Below, piece after piece: positions 25,651 through 35,300 of a stretch of DNA of 64,000 nucleotides. The notes under the pieces were generated by a model. The model saw nothing but the letters and a program-made list of their open reading frames with translations. It was not told where the DNA came from and did no database searches. The stretch's first letter is position 1; every line of letters begins with the position of its first letter. This DNA is from CADCVT01 sp036389155 (lineage in GTDB: Bacteria > Actinomycetota > Thermoleophilia > Solirubrobacterales > Solirubrobacteraceae). The stretch lies in contig DASVQN010000027.1 in NCBI GenBank assembly GCA_036389155.1, positions 1 through 64,000 of the forward strand, given 5' to 3'. Made by a program: the position numbers and the translations under genes.

Positions 25651-25884
25651 CACGCGACCCCCTTCGCGATAGGGAAGGCAGATCGACACACGGTCAACAA
25701 CAAGGAACGCAACATGGACGAGGGAACCACAACGTGCCGCGCCGGAAGCGCGGACTCGACGAACATCCTAGCGTGACTGACGCGTCGGACGGCTCGCCGC
25801 CGACCACACCGAAATTCCGAGTGGCACGCGTTCGCTCATCCATGAGGCCGGACCCTAACGCACCGCGTGCAATGGTCTGCCACC

Positions 25885-27192
25885 ATGGTGACCGTGACTG
25901 TGGCACGGTGCCCGGACGGAACGATCGTCGAGCCAGCTCCGGATCGTCCACGAGTCGAAGCCCCACTCGCGTGGTCGCGTCATCCGGCGCCCTTTGACAC
26001 CTGGACGCTGGCCGCGGCGGGTACGGCAACTCGGATCCCCCCCGGCGGCCTGATGATCGATCCATTCGCAGGCACCGGAGCGGCCGGAACGTTCGCCGTC
26101 ACCCGAGGCGACCGCTTTTGGGGGCTCGACGCGCACCCCTTGATGGCCGAGATCGCCGCGCTGAAGTTCAAGCGACCCGGACCGCCAGATCAGCTCGTAG
26201 AAGCGGCGCGAGCCCTGGTTGAACACGCGCGAGGCGTCACCCATGACCCGACTCGTGAGCACGAACTTATCCTCCGCAGCATCGGGGCTGAATCAGCCGC
26301 CGTCCTCGGAGCGCTCCGCGACGGAGCCTCGGCGCTCGGCGGCGAATGGGTAGGGCACCTCCGCTGGGCCACGGCTGGCGTGCTCCGAGATCTCGCGGGC
26401 CCCGGCTGGCCGGTCCCGCGACCCCGCGCGCGCGGCGGCGCGCCCCGATCGCCGACGGTCCTTCTCCTTCGCCGGGTCGACCAGATGGCGGCCGACTTGC
26501 TGCTCGCGCCGCGTCGTCCGAGGGCCACCGTCACCTGCGGGGATGCGAGACACGCGGACGACTGGGCGGACGTCCCGCCGGGAACGGCCGACGGCTGCTT
26601 CACTAGCCCGCCGTACGTCAACCAGGTCCACTGGGCCGAGAGCTGCCGCCTAGAAGCGTTCTTCTTAGGCGCCGCGGGCACCTGGAGCGAGCTTCTCGAG
26701 CTTTCCTCACGGCGGCTAGTCGCATCTTCAACGCAGCAGGCGACGTCGCAGCGCGCTGCTGATGCGCGGCTCGTCCTTCGATCGCTCCCGCCGTTGGAGG
26801 CGGCGGCGGCGCCGCTCATTCTTCGGCTGGAGCGGGCGCGGACGGAGAGGCCGCGGGGGAAGGCGTATGACCGGCTGCTGCCGTGCTATCTGGTCGACAT
26901 GACCGCTGTGCTCTCAAATGTCTTCGTCGCGTTACGGCCTGGGGCGCGGGCCGCACTGCTCGTTGGCGACAGTGCCCCTTACGGCGTGCTCGTTGACACG
27001 CCGTCGCTGCTCGCTATCGCCGCGCGGATGCTTGGTTTCATCCTCGTGGAGGATCGTTATGTCCGGCCGCGCGGCCGCCGCTGGCCCGGGGTGGGAGCTC
27101 GCCACTCGAAACCGCTCTGCGAGAGACTCATCGTGCTCGAGCGCCCCCGATTGGGCGTGCAAACTCCTCTGCCAGGACTAGAGGCGGGTTGA
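25885..27192 (+). CDS. DNA methyltransferase-like protein, island cargo
   Basis: A 435-residue protein with SAM motif I DPFAGTG at 59-65 (LMIDPFAGTGAAGTFAVTRGDRFWGLDAHPLMAEI) and catalytic motif IV TSPPY at 240-244 (SPPYVNQVHWAE). This order and the SPPY form match amino-methyltransferases that make N4-methylcytosine or N6-methyladenine. A helical region of about 120 residues separates the motifs. The ATG at 25885 is used; a GTG six codons upstream (25867) is in frame. No restriction endonuclease was recognised next to it. The target sequence cannot be inferred. Confidence 0.8.
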   Translation: MVTVTVARCPDGTIVEPAPDRPRVEAPLAWSRHPAPFDTWTLAAAGTATRIPPGGLMIDPFAGTGAAGTFAVTRGDRFWGLDAHPLMAEIAALKFKRPGPPDQLVEAARALVEHARGVTHDPTREHELILRSIGAESAAVLGALRDGASALGGEWVGHLRWATAGVLRDLAGPGWPVPRPRARGGAPRSPTVLLLRRVDQMAADLLLAPRRPRATVTCGDARHADDWADVPPGTADGCFTSPPYVNQVHWAESCRLEAFFLGAAGTWSELLELSSRRLVASSTQQATSQRAADARLVLRSLPPLEAAAAPLILRLERARTERPRGKAYDRLLPCYLVDMTAVLSNVFVALRPGARAALLVGDSAPYGVLVDTPSLLAIAARMLGFILVEDRYVRPRGRRWPGVGARHSKPLCERLIVLERPRLGVQTPLPGLEAG

Positions 27193-27202
27193 GGACCGCA
27201 GG

Positions 27203-28132
27203 TCAGAGGGTGAACGCGTAGGTCGCGCGTGCGACGAATTCGCGGCGGACGGACTCGCGGGGTCTGCTGACGCCGGCGGCATCGAAAACGGCTCCCTGAC
27301 GGTCAACTTCATCGAGCATCCGTTCAAGTGCTCGCACCGCAGCGCCACCTGCAACAGGCGTCCCCCGCCGACGGAGGTCCTGAGCGCACCGCTCCAGCAC
27401 CCAATCCTGTCTGTCGCCATCTAGCCAGATCCGCATCGGGCCTCCAGCGTCCCGCCGTCGGATCATGACGCCAGCGAGCCGAACTTCGGCCTTTTGCGTC
27501 GGGTAGCCATCGAACTGCGCGCTGCGGCGCTCCTGGTTGCGAGGCTCTCCGCCGAGGGAATCGGCGAATGCTTCGACGCAACGGCGGAGCGCGATCGCGA
27601 GGGGGTCCTCCGTGTCGGCTGGTACTTCGACCGCGCTTGCTTCTGACGTCCATCCGCACGCTGCGGTGAGCAACGCTGCGCCAATCGCAACGAGGAAGGG
27701 TTGTTCCGCGCGACCTTCGACCTTGGCCGAAAAACCCGTAAGGCTATGGCGGGACCATTCGCGGTACAGATCCAGCAAAGGCGACGCCTCGCCGGCATCG
27801 GGCTCGACCGGTATGGGCCGACCGTCGCGGACGGCGTTTCGCAATCGCTCGATACCGATCCGACCCTCGGGCGTTACCAGTAGGTGTTCGCCGAAGTGCG
27901 TGACGAACGACGAAGGCATGTCGTCGCTGACCGTCGTTGTCGGCGCGAGCTGCATCAATCGCAGCAAGGTGCTCGACCCTCGTTTCGGATGAAACCAGCG
28001 AGCCAGCAGCTCGAGGTCCACGTCCAGGGCGTCCGGAGGCCTAGCCGTCATTTGCTCCCAAAGACCGGTCAGCTCCTGCAGGAGGGAACACGCCTGCTCT
28101 ACCGACAGCACCGCTGCGCTGTTACCCGGCAT
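27203..28132 (-). CDS. Protein of unknown function, island cargo
   Basis: A 309-residue soluble protein without recognised motif. The first half is helical (VEQACSLLQELTGLWEQM; LLRLMQLAPTTTVSD); the second contains ERRSAQFDGYPTQKAEVRLAGVMIRRRDAGGPMRIWLDGDRQDWVLERCAQDLRRRG. No signal peptide or membrane helix. Its ATG shares one base with the stop of the HEAT-like gene (TGATG), so the two are translationally coupled, and it ends 10 bp from the convergent methyltransferase gene. Confidence 0.72.
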   Translation of the reverse strand: MPGNSAAVLSVEQACSLLQELTGLWEQMTARPPDALDVDLELLARWFHPKRGSSTLLRLMQLAPTTTVSDDMPSSFVTHFGEHLLVTPEGRIGIERLRNAVRDGRPIPVEPDAGEASPLLDLYREWSRHSLTGFSAKVEGRAEQPFLVAIGAALLTAACGWTSEASAVEVPADTEDPLAIALRRCVEAFADSLGGEPRNQERRSAQFDGYPTQKAEVRLAGVMIRRRDAGGPMRIWLDGDRQDWVLERCAQDLRRRGTPVAGGAAVRALERMLDEVDRQGAVFDAAGVSRPRESVRREFVARATYAFTL

Positions 28133-28647
28133 CAGCCCCGACGTTCGTCGACCGAACTAACGATTGCGTCAATAGCTTCGCTGCGTCGATCGCGACGCGT
28201 CAGAGTGCCAGCAAGATCCAGCTCATACCGCCGCCAGAATTCTCCTAGCGCCCGACACGCCGGAGCGCGCCGGCCCGCGGCTCGGGCTTCGCGCAACCGC
28301 GCTGCGATGAGCGTCGGGACTCGTGCGTCTTTCAGCGCAGCAATTTCCTCCACGGCCTGATCGACGACGACGCCTTCGTCGTCGAGAAGTAGGCCGGAGA
28401 GCAACTCGAGTGCTTCCCCGTCCCCGTGGGCGGCTAGCGCGGCCAGCGCGCGTACGCCGGCAGACCGCACGGCCGCAGGCCGGCGACCGTCTAAGACGAT
28501 TTCGACCACCATGTTGCGGCTAGCGGGGTCGGCCACGTACGCGAACGCGCTTAGCGCCGCGCGCTGCTCGCGCTCGTCGCCACCGCGTAACACCGCTCGC
28601 AGCGCGGCGCCGGATTCGGCGATCACGTTTGGGTCAGACAAACTCAT
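28132..28647 (-). CDS. HEAT-like repeat protein, island cargo
   Basis: A 171-residue all-helical protein with HEAT/Armadillo-like units: REQRAALSAFAYVADPASRNMVVEIVLDG, AAVRSAGVRALAALAAHGDGEALELLSGLLLDD and VVVDQAVEEIAALKDARVPTLIAARL. GAGAGGA 6 nt before the ATG supports the start. It heads the minus-strand pair with the 309-residue protein, so it is probably that protein's binding partner. No catalytic residues seen. Confidence 0.75.
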   Translation of the reverse strand: MSLSDPNVIAESGAALRAVLRGGDEREQRAALSAFAYVADPASRNMVVEIVLDGRRPAAVRSAGVRALAALAAHGDGEALELLSGLLLDDEGVVVDQAVEEIAALKDARVPTLIAARLREARAAGRRAPACRALGEFWRRYELDLAGTLTRRDRRSEAIDAIVSSVDERRG

Positions 28648-29090
28648 ATGGTCCTCTCAGGTTCTTGCGCAGGTCGGACGGATTCGGGCCCGCGCTCGGC
28701 GGCGTAGCACGGTCGAAGCAATGTCTGCAGCCCGTGCGTCGAGTCATACGACCAGCAATTGCTCACACCACGCGGCTAGAGGCGGCGCGCGCCGTGCGGG
28801 CACGCCGGAGCAGGACAGCGGGATCCGGGCTGAGCGACAGGTTCGGACGCCCCGGCCGATGCGGTTCGGCAACGCGATCCGCACAACGAGCGTCGATTCG
28901 CTCTCCTCGGAGACCGCGCTGGCGCGCGCCTCATGCTGCGGCTCGACCGGCTAGATGCCTCGAATCCGTGACCGACGCTTCGCCCACCGGGTACCGCGCG
29001 AGGTACCACAGCGGCAAAAACGAACCGCGCGCGACCGGACGGCCGGATACGATTCCCCGTAAGCCAGCGGAACTGCACGAGCTTCGGGCC
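28648..29090. other. Gene-poor right end of the island
   Basis: No convincing gene was found in these 443 bp between the HEAT-like gene start and the right attachment repeat. Open frames here lack ribosome-binding sites and recognisable protein sequence. GGTACC occurs twice within 18 bp near 28990. The stretch presumably holds the promoter of the minus-strand pair and integrase/excisionase binding sites. Confidence 0.55.
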
Positions 29091-29137
29091 ACTCTTAATC
29101 CGAAGGTTGAAGGTTCGATTCCTTCCGGGGGCACTCG
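29091..29137 (+). repeat. Right attachment repeat (attR), tRNA-Lys 3' fragment
   Basis: A perfect 47-bp copy of 19481-19527, containing the anticodon loop, variable region, T arm and 3' acceptor strand of tRNA-Lys without the 5' half. It marks the right junction. The displaced host sequence resumes at 29138. Confidence 0.92.
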
Positions 29138-29324
29138 TGCCGTGAGCGCGCCGCCGTTCTCCCGGAAACAGGCGCTCCCGGGTCCGCTCCCTCAAGTCGT
29201 TCTTCGCTCCTGTCGAGTGGACAGGTGTACGAGTGCGGTTGCCCCCTGAACGCCCGTAGTGTCGTCAAGCGGGCTCCCCGGGCGCATGTGCGCCCTGCGA
29301 TCCGCACGACCCCGGGAGCATCCA
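29138..29324. other. Leader of the giant repeat-protein gene
   Basis: This stretch of 187 bp originally followed tRNA-Lys. A 6-bp hairpin CCTGTC-GAGTG-GACAGG lies at 29209-29225. In-frame GTG (29259) and ATG (29286) codons precede the chosen start. No promoter can be asserted. Confidence 0.4.
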
Positions 29325-32300
29325 TTGCCACGAAGCAGGCGCAGACGTTGGGCAGCGGTCTGCCTCGGCCTGCTCGTGTCCGGACTCCTGATCGCGGCCT
29401 TCGCACTCGCCGCCGTCACGCTCTCCGCCGACCCGGACACGTTCGACTTCGGCTCCCACAGCGTCGACGACCCCCGGACACCCACGCAGGCGTTCACGAT
29501 CACCAACGCCGGCGCCGATCCCGTGGCGATCACCGGCGTCTCGCTGGACGGAGACACCTTCGATTTCGCGTTGGACCCCCAGCCCGGCGACTGCGACGGC
29601 TCGACCGTGCTCGCGCAGGACGAGACGTGCGACGTCCACGCGTACTTCTGGCCGACGGGTCGGGGCGCGAAGTTCGCGACGATCCAGGTCAGCTCGGCTG
29701 ACGGCGACGCGACGGTCGACCTCACCGGAACCGGGACGATCAAGCAGCTGGCGGCCACTCCCGACACCCTCGACTTCGGCGCCCAGGAGATCGCAGGGGG
29801 CCCCACCGCCTCGCAGACGTCGAGCATCGTGAACTCGGGCGACGAGGCAGTCCAGCTGCAGGGCGTTTCTATGAGCGGCGGCGATCCGAGCGAGTTCGAG
29901 CGGCTGACCGACAACGGGAGCGACTGCACGACCGGCATGTTTCTCTTGGTCGGCCAGAGCTGCAACGTGCGCGCGGTGTTCGACCCGACGACGACCGGCG
30001 CGAAGGTGGCCACCTTCACGGTCCAGTCCAACGCGGACGACGTGACCGTCGACGTGAGCGGCGACGGCACGCAGACGGAGCTCACGGCCGCTCCGGACAC
30101 GTTGCCGTTCGGGTCGCACGACATCGATGACGGCGCGACGGCCGAGCAGACCTCGACCGTCACGAACACAGGGACGGAGTCGGTCGACGTCGACGCGGTC
30201 ACGGTCGGTGGCACGGACCCGGCGCAGTTCGAGCGGCTCACCGATCAGGGCTCCGACTGCACCGCCACCACGACCCTCTCCCCGAACGGGACGTGTGACG
30301 TCCGGGTTCGCTTCAATCCGACGACGACCGGCGCGAAGTCGGCGACCGTCACGATCGAGTCGAATGCGCCGGACGAGACGGTGGACCTCAGCGGAACCGG
30401 CATCCAGACCGAGCTGACGGCGCAGCCGGACTCGCTCGACTTCGGCTCCCAGGACATCGACGACGGGGAGACGGCCGAGCAGGTCTCGACCGTCACGAAC
30501 AGCGGCAGCGACCCCGTCGACCTCGACGCGGTGACGATCACCGGGACCGACGCGGCCGACTTCTCGCGCGCCACCGGTCTCGGAGACGACTGCACGGCGG
30601 CCACGACGCTGAACGCCGGCGACTCATGCAAGGTCGGGGTGGTCTTCGACCCGACGACGACCGGCGCGAAGTCGGCCGTGGTGACGGTGGAGAGCAACGC
30701 GCCCGACGAGACGATCGACCTGAACGGCGACGGGACGCAGACCGAGCTGTCGGTGAGCCCGGCGAGCCAGAGCTTCGGCTCTCAGGACATCGACGACGGA
30801 TCGACGCCCGAGCAGCCCTCGACGGTCACCAACACGGGCACCGAGGCGGTCACGCTGACGTCGGTCGCGCTCGGCGGCGACGACCCTGGCGACTTCACGC
30901 TGGCGTCCGACGCCGCCAGCGACTGCGCGGCGGGTGACGTGCTGGGCACCGGCGACACCTGTGACCTCCGCCCGGCGTTCGACCCGACCACGACCGGGCC
31001 GAAGAGCGCCACCGCGACCGTCGAGAGCACCGCAGACCCGGTCACGGTCGACCTCGACGGAACCGGCACGCAGACGCAGCTGACCGCGGCGCCGCCGACC
31101 CTCGCGTTCGGCGGTCGCGATGTCGGCGACGGCGCCACCGACGTCCAGGAGTCGACCGTCACGAACTCCGGGACCGAGCCGGTCTCGATCGCCTCCGTCG
31201 GCGCGACGGGCGACACCGGGCAGTTCGAGCGCCTGACCGACGCCGGCAGCGACTGCACCGGCACGACCACGCTGGACGCCGGCGAGACGTGCAAGGTCCG
31301 CGTGCGCTTCGACCCGACGACGTCGGGCGCGAAGAGCGTCACGTACACCATCGACTCGAACGCGCCCGACGTCACCGTGCAGGCGACGGGGACGGGCACC
31401 GCGCGCGAGATCACGCCGAACCCCGGAACGCTGGCCTTCGCCGCACAGGACGTCGACGCGGGCGCGACCGTGGCCCAGACCTCGCTCGTCGAGAACACCG
31501 GCACGGGGCCGGTCACCCTCGCCTCCGTCAGCCTCGGCGGCACCAACCCCAAGCAGTTCCAGCGCCTCACCGGCGGGCCCGACGACTGCGCGGCGAGCAC
31601 CGTCCTGCAGCCCGGCGAGGACTGCACCGTCCGGGCGACCTTCGACCCCTCGTTCAAGGGCGCGAAGAGCGCCACGATCACGGTTGCGTCGAATGCGCCG
31701 ACGGTCGCCGTCAACGTCACCGGCACCGGCACCGAGGCCGCCTTCGAGTCGAGCGACGACGCGCTGGACGAGGCCTACGTCACCAACGGCCAGGTCAATG
31801 CCGTCGGGTTCGACACCAGCGGGCGCACGTACCTGGGCGGCACGTTCACCCAGGTCGGCCCGCGCACCGGGCACGGCGTGAAGCTCAGCCAGTCGAGCGA
31901 CTCGCCGGCGAGCGGCTTCCCGGACGTCACGGGCACGATCCGCGCCGTCGCGGCGGACGGCAGCGGCGGCTGGTTCATCGGCGGCGACTTCACGTCGGTC
32001 GGCGGCGTCGCGCGCGGGCGGCTCGCGCACATCCTCTCGTCGGGCGCGCTCGACACCGGCTGGGACCCGAGCGCCGACGCTCGCGTGAACGCCCTCGCGC
32101 TCTCGGGCGGCCAGCTCTTCGTCGGCGGCGAGTTCTCGTCGGTCGACGGCCTGCAGCGTGCGTTCGTCGCGAAGGTCTCGGCCGGCAGCGGCGTGGTCGA
32201 CGGGACGTGGCACCCCACCGTCAACAACCGCGTCTCGACGATCGCGATCAACGCCGCGGGCGTCCATCTCGGCGGCGACTTCACGCTCGTCGAGGGCGAG

Positions 32301-35300
32301 GCGCGCAGCCGCCTCGCGCGCGTCTCCGCCACCGGCGCGGGTACGCTCGACGAGCTGTGGGACCCGAGCGTCTCGGGCGGCACCGTGTCCGCGCTCGCGC
32401 TCTCGGCCACCGACGTCTTCGCCGGCGGCACCTTCACGACCGTGGGCGGTCAGGGCCGCGCGCGCATCGCGAAGCTGAGCGCCGACACAGGCGCGCCCGA
32501 CCCGGCCTGGAACCCCGGCGCGAACGGCGCGGTCAACACGCTCCTCGTCTCCGGCGGCAACCTCTTCGTGGGAGGGGCCTTCACGACGATCGGCGGCGCG
32601 CCGCACGACCGCCTCGCGAAGCTCCTGACGGTCGACGAGACCATCGACGAGACGTTCCTGCCCAACCCCAGCGCGCCCGTCCACGCCCTCGCGCTCAGCG
32701 GCACCGACCTCTACGTGGCGGGCGAGTTCGGGCAGATCGGCGGGCAGAGCCGCAACCGGCTGGCGCGCGTCTCCACGAGCAGCGGCCTCGCCGATTCCTG
32801 GGATCCCGACGCAAACGCCCCGGCGCGCGCGCTCGCGTTGGCCACGACGAACGTCTACGCCGGCGGCGAGTTCACGTCGGTCGGCGGGACCACGCGCAAC
32901 CGCCTCGCCCGGCTCGAGCCCGACGGCACGCTCGACGCGGACTGGAACCCCGACGCCAACGGCACGGTGTCGTCGCTCGTGGTCGGCGGCTCGGTCGTGT
33001 ACGTGGGCGGCGCCTTCACAACGGTCGGCGGACAGTCCCGCGACCGACTGGCCAAGCTCGCGGTGGCCGGCGGCACCGTCGATGCGGACTGGAACCCGGG
33101 CGCGAGCGGCAGCGTCACCGCCCTCGCCGTCTCCGGCACGACGGTCTACGCGGGCGGGCTCTTCCTGACCATCGACGGCCAGGCGCGCAACCGCCTCGCG
33201 CGGCTCACCGGCGCGAACGGCGACCTCGACGCGACGTGGGCGCCGGCCGGGGCGGGCGGCCAGGTGAACGCGCTCGCGCTGTCGGGCACCGACCTCTTCG
33301 TGGGCGGCGCCTTCACGAGCATCGGCGGCGCGCCGCGCAACCGGATCGCGAAGCTCGACGCGGGCGGCACGGGCGCCGTGGCCGCGTGGGACCCCGGCGC
33401 CTCGAGCACGGTGTCCGCCCTCGCCGTGACCGGCTCCAGCCTGTACGCCGGCGGCTTCTTCACCACGATCGGCGGCGAGGCCCGGAACTTCGTGGCGCGG
33501 GTCGACACGGCGTCGGCGGCGGTCGATCCCGCGTGGAATCCGAACGCCAACGGGCCCGTGCGCGCCCTCGCGCTGTCGTCCGCCGACGTCTACGCCGGCG
33601 GCGAGTTCTCGCAGGTCGGCGGCCAGCCGCACAGCCGCCTCGCGAAGCTGCCGCAGACCGGCGCCGGAACCGCCGACGGCGGCTGGGACCCGGGGATCAG
33701 CGGCGGCAACGTGCTCGCGCTCGCGGTGTCGGGCGACCGGCTCGCGGCGGGCGGCTCGTTCACCGCGGCAGCGGGGCAGAGCAGCCAGGGCTTCGCGCTG
33801 CTCGAGCTGCCGACGCTGCGGTCGAGCCCGGGCGGGCTCGCGTTCGGCGAGGTCGAGCTGGCCGATCCCGCCACCGCCCCGCAGACCGCGACGATCACGA
33901 ACCCGCGCGCGGAGACCATCACGCTCACCTCCGTCAGCCTCGGCGGCGCCGACGCGAGCCAGTTCCAGCGGCTGACCGACGACCCGGACGACTGCGTGGC
34001 CGGCACCGCGCTGGCGCAGAACGACACGTGCACCGTGCGCGCCGTCTTCGATCCGACCTCGTCGGGCGCGAAGTCTGCCGCCATCAGCATCGTCTCGAAC
34101 TCCCCGGGCATCGAGATCGCCCTCACCGGCACCGGCGCGCAGACGGCGTTGTCGGCGAATCCCGCGACGCTCCCCTTCGGCTCCGAGGACGTCGACGACG
34201 GCGCGACCGAGGAGCAGACGTCGACGATCACGAACTCCGGCACCGAGCAGATCAGCCTGAGCGACGTCACGCTGGGCGGCACCGACGCGTCGCAGTTCGA
34301 CGTCGTCGACGGCGAGACGACCGACTGCACCGCGGACGTGACGATCCTCCAGCCCTCGCAGTCCTGCGAGGTGCGCGTGGTGTTCGATCCGACGACCGTG
34401 GGCACCAAGTCGGCCGAGGTCACCGTGTCCGATACGGACGCCGGCGCCGACGTCATCGTCGCCCTGACCGGCACCGGGACCCAGACCCAGCTGTCGCGCT
34501 CGCCGGCGACGCTGAACTTCGGGCTGCAGGACATCGACGACGGCGCGACGTTCGTGCTGACGTCGACGATCACGAACTCCGGCACCGAGACCGTGACGCT
34601 CACCGGCGTGAACACGTTCCTCGACGCCGACCAGTTCGTCCGGCTCACCGACGGCTTGGACGACTGCGCCGTCGGCACCGAGCTCGACGCCGGGGAGACC
34701 TGCAAGCTGCGCGAGCAGTTCGATCCCACGACGGTCGGCAGCAAGCACGCCGCGGTCCAGATCACGTCGAACGCGGCGATGGTCCAGGTGGACCTGGTCG
34801 GCAACGGCACGCAGACCCAGCTCACCTCCGATCCGGACAGCTTCGGCTTCGGCGCGAAGGACATCGACGACGGGGCGACGGCGACCCAGGAGTCGACGGT
34901 CACGAACACCGGCACCCAGAACGTCACCATCACGTCGGTCACCACCCCGGCGCACTTCGTGCGGCTCTCCGACGAGGACAGCGACTGCGCCACCGACGAC
35001 GTGCTCACTCCGGGCGCCACCTGCAAGATCCGCGCGCAGTTCAACCCGAGCAGCGTCGGGTCCAAGACCGGCGCGATCGTGGTCCACTCCAACGCCCCGG
35101 ACGAGGGCGTCGACGTCAGCGGCACGGGCATCCAGACCGAGCTGAGCGCCGCGCCCGACCCGCTCGCCCTCGGCGCGCAGGACGTCGACGACGGCCCGAG
35201 CACCGGTCAGACGGCCACCGTCACCAACACCGGCACGGAGACGGTGACGATCCAGACCGTCACCGTCGGCGGCACGAACGCCGGCGACTTCACGAAGGTC

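Larger units (their letters stand above)
19481..29137. mobile_element. ~9.6 kb genomic island in tRNA-Lys
   Basis: The unit is bounded by a perfect 47-bp direct repeat of the tRNA-Lys 3' half and begins with an integrase next to the tRNA. It contains an integrase, an HTH excisionase-like gene, a Replic_Relax-type gene and six cargo genes. Codon and base use in the cargo (22.4-28.6 kb) look less GC-extreme than in the flanks. There is no FtsK-like transfer gene and no full relaxase, so it is best called an integrative or mobilisable genomic island rather than a conjugative element. Confidence 0.9.

Noticed and set aside
28931..29134. Minus-strand frame containing PPEGIEPSTFGLR
   Set aside because: This peptide is a well-known artefact of translating the antisense of a tRNA; here it comes from the tRNA-Lys fragment at attR.
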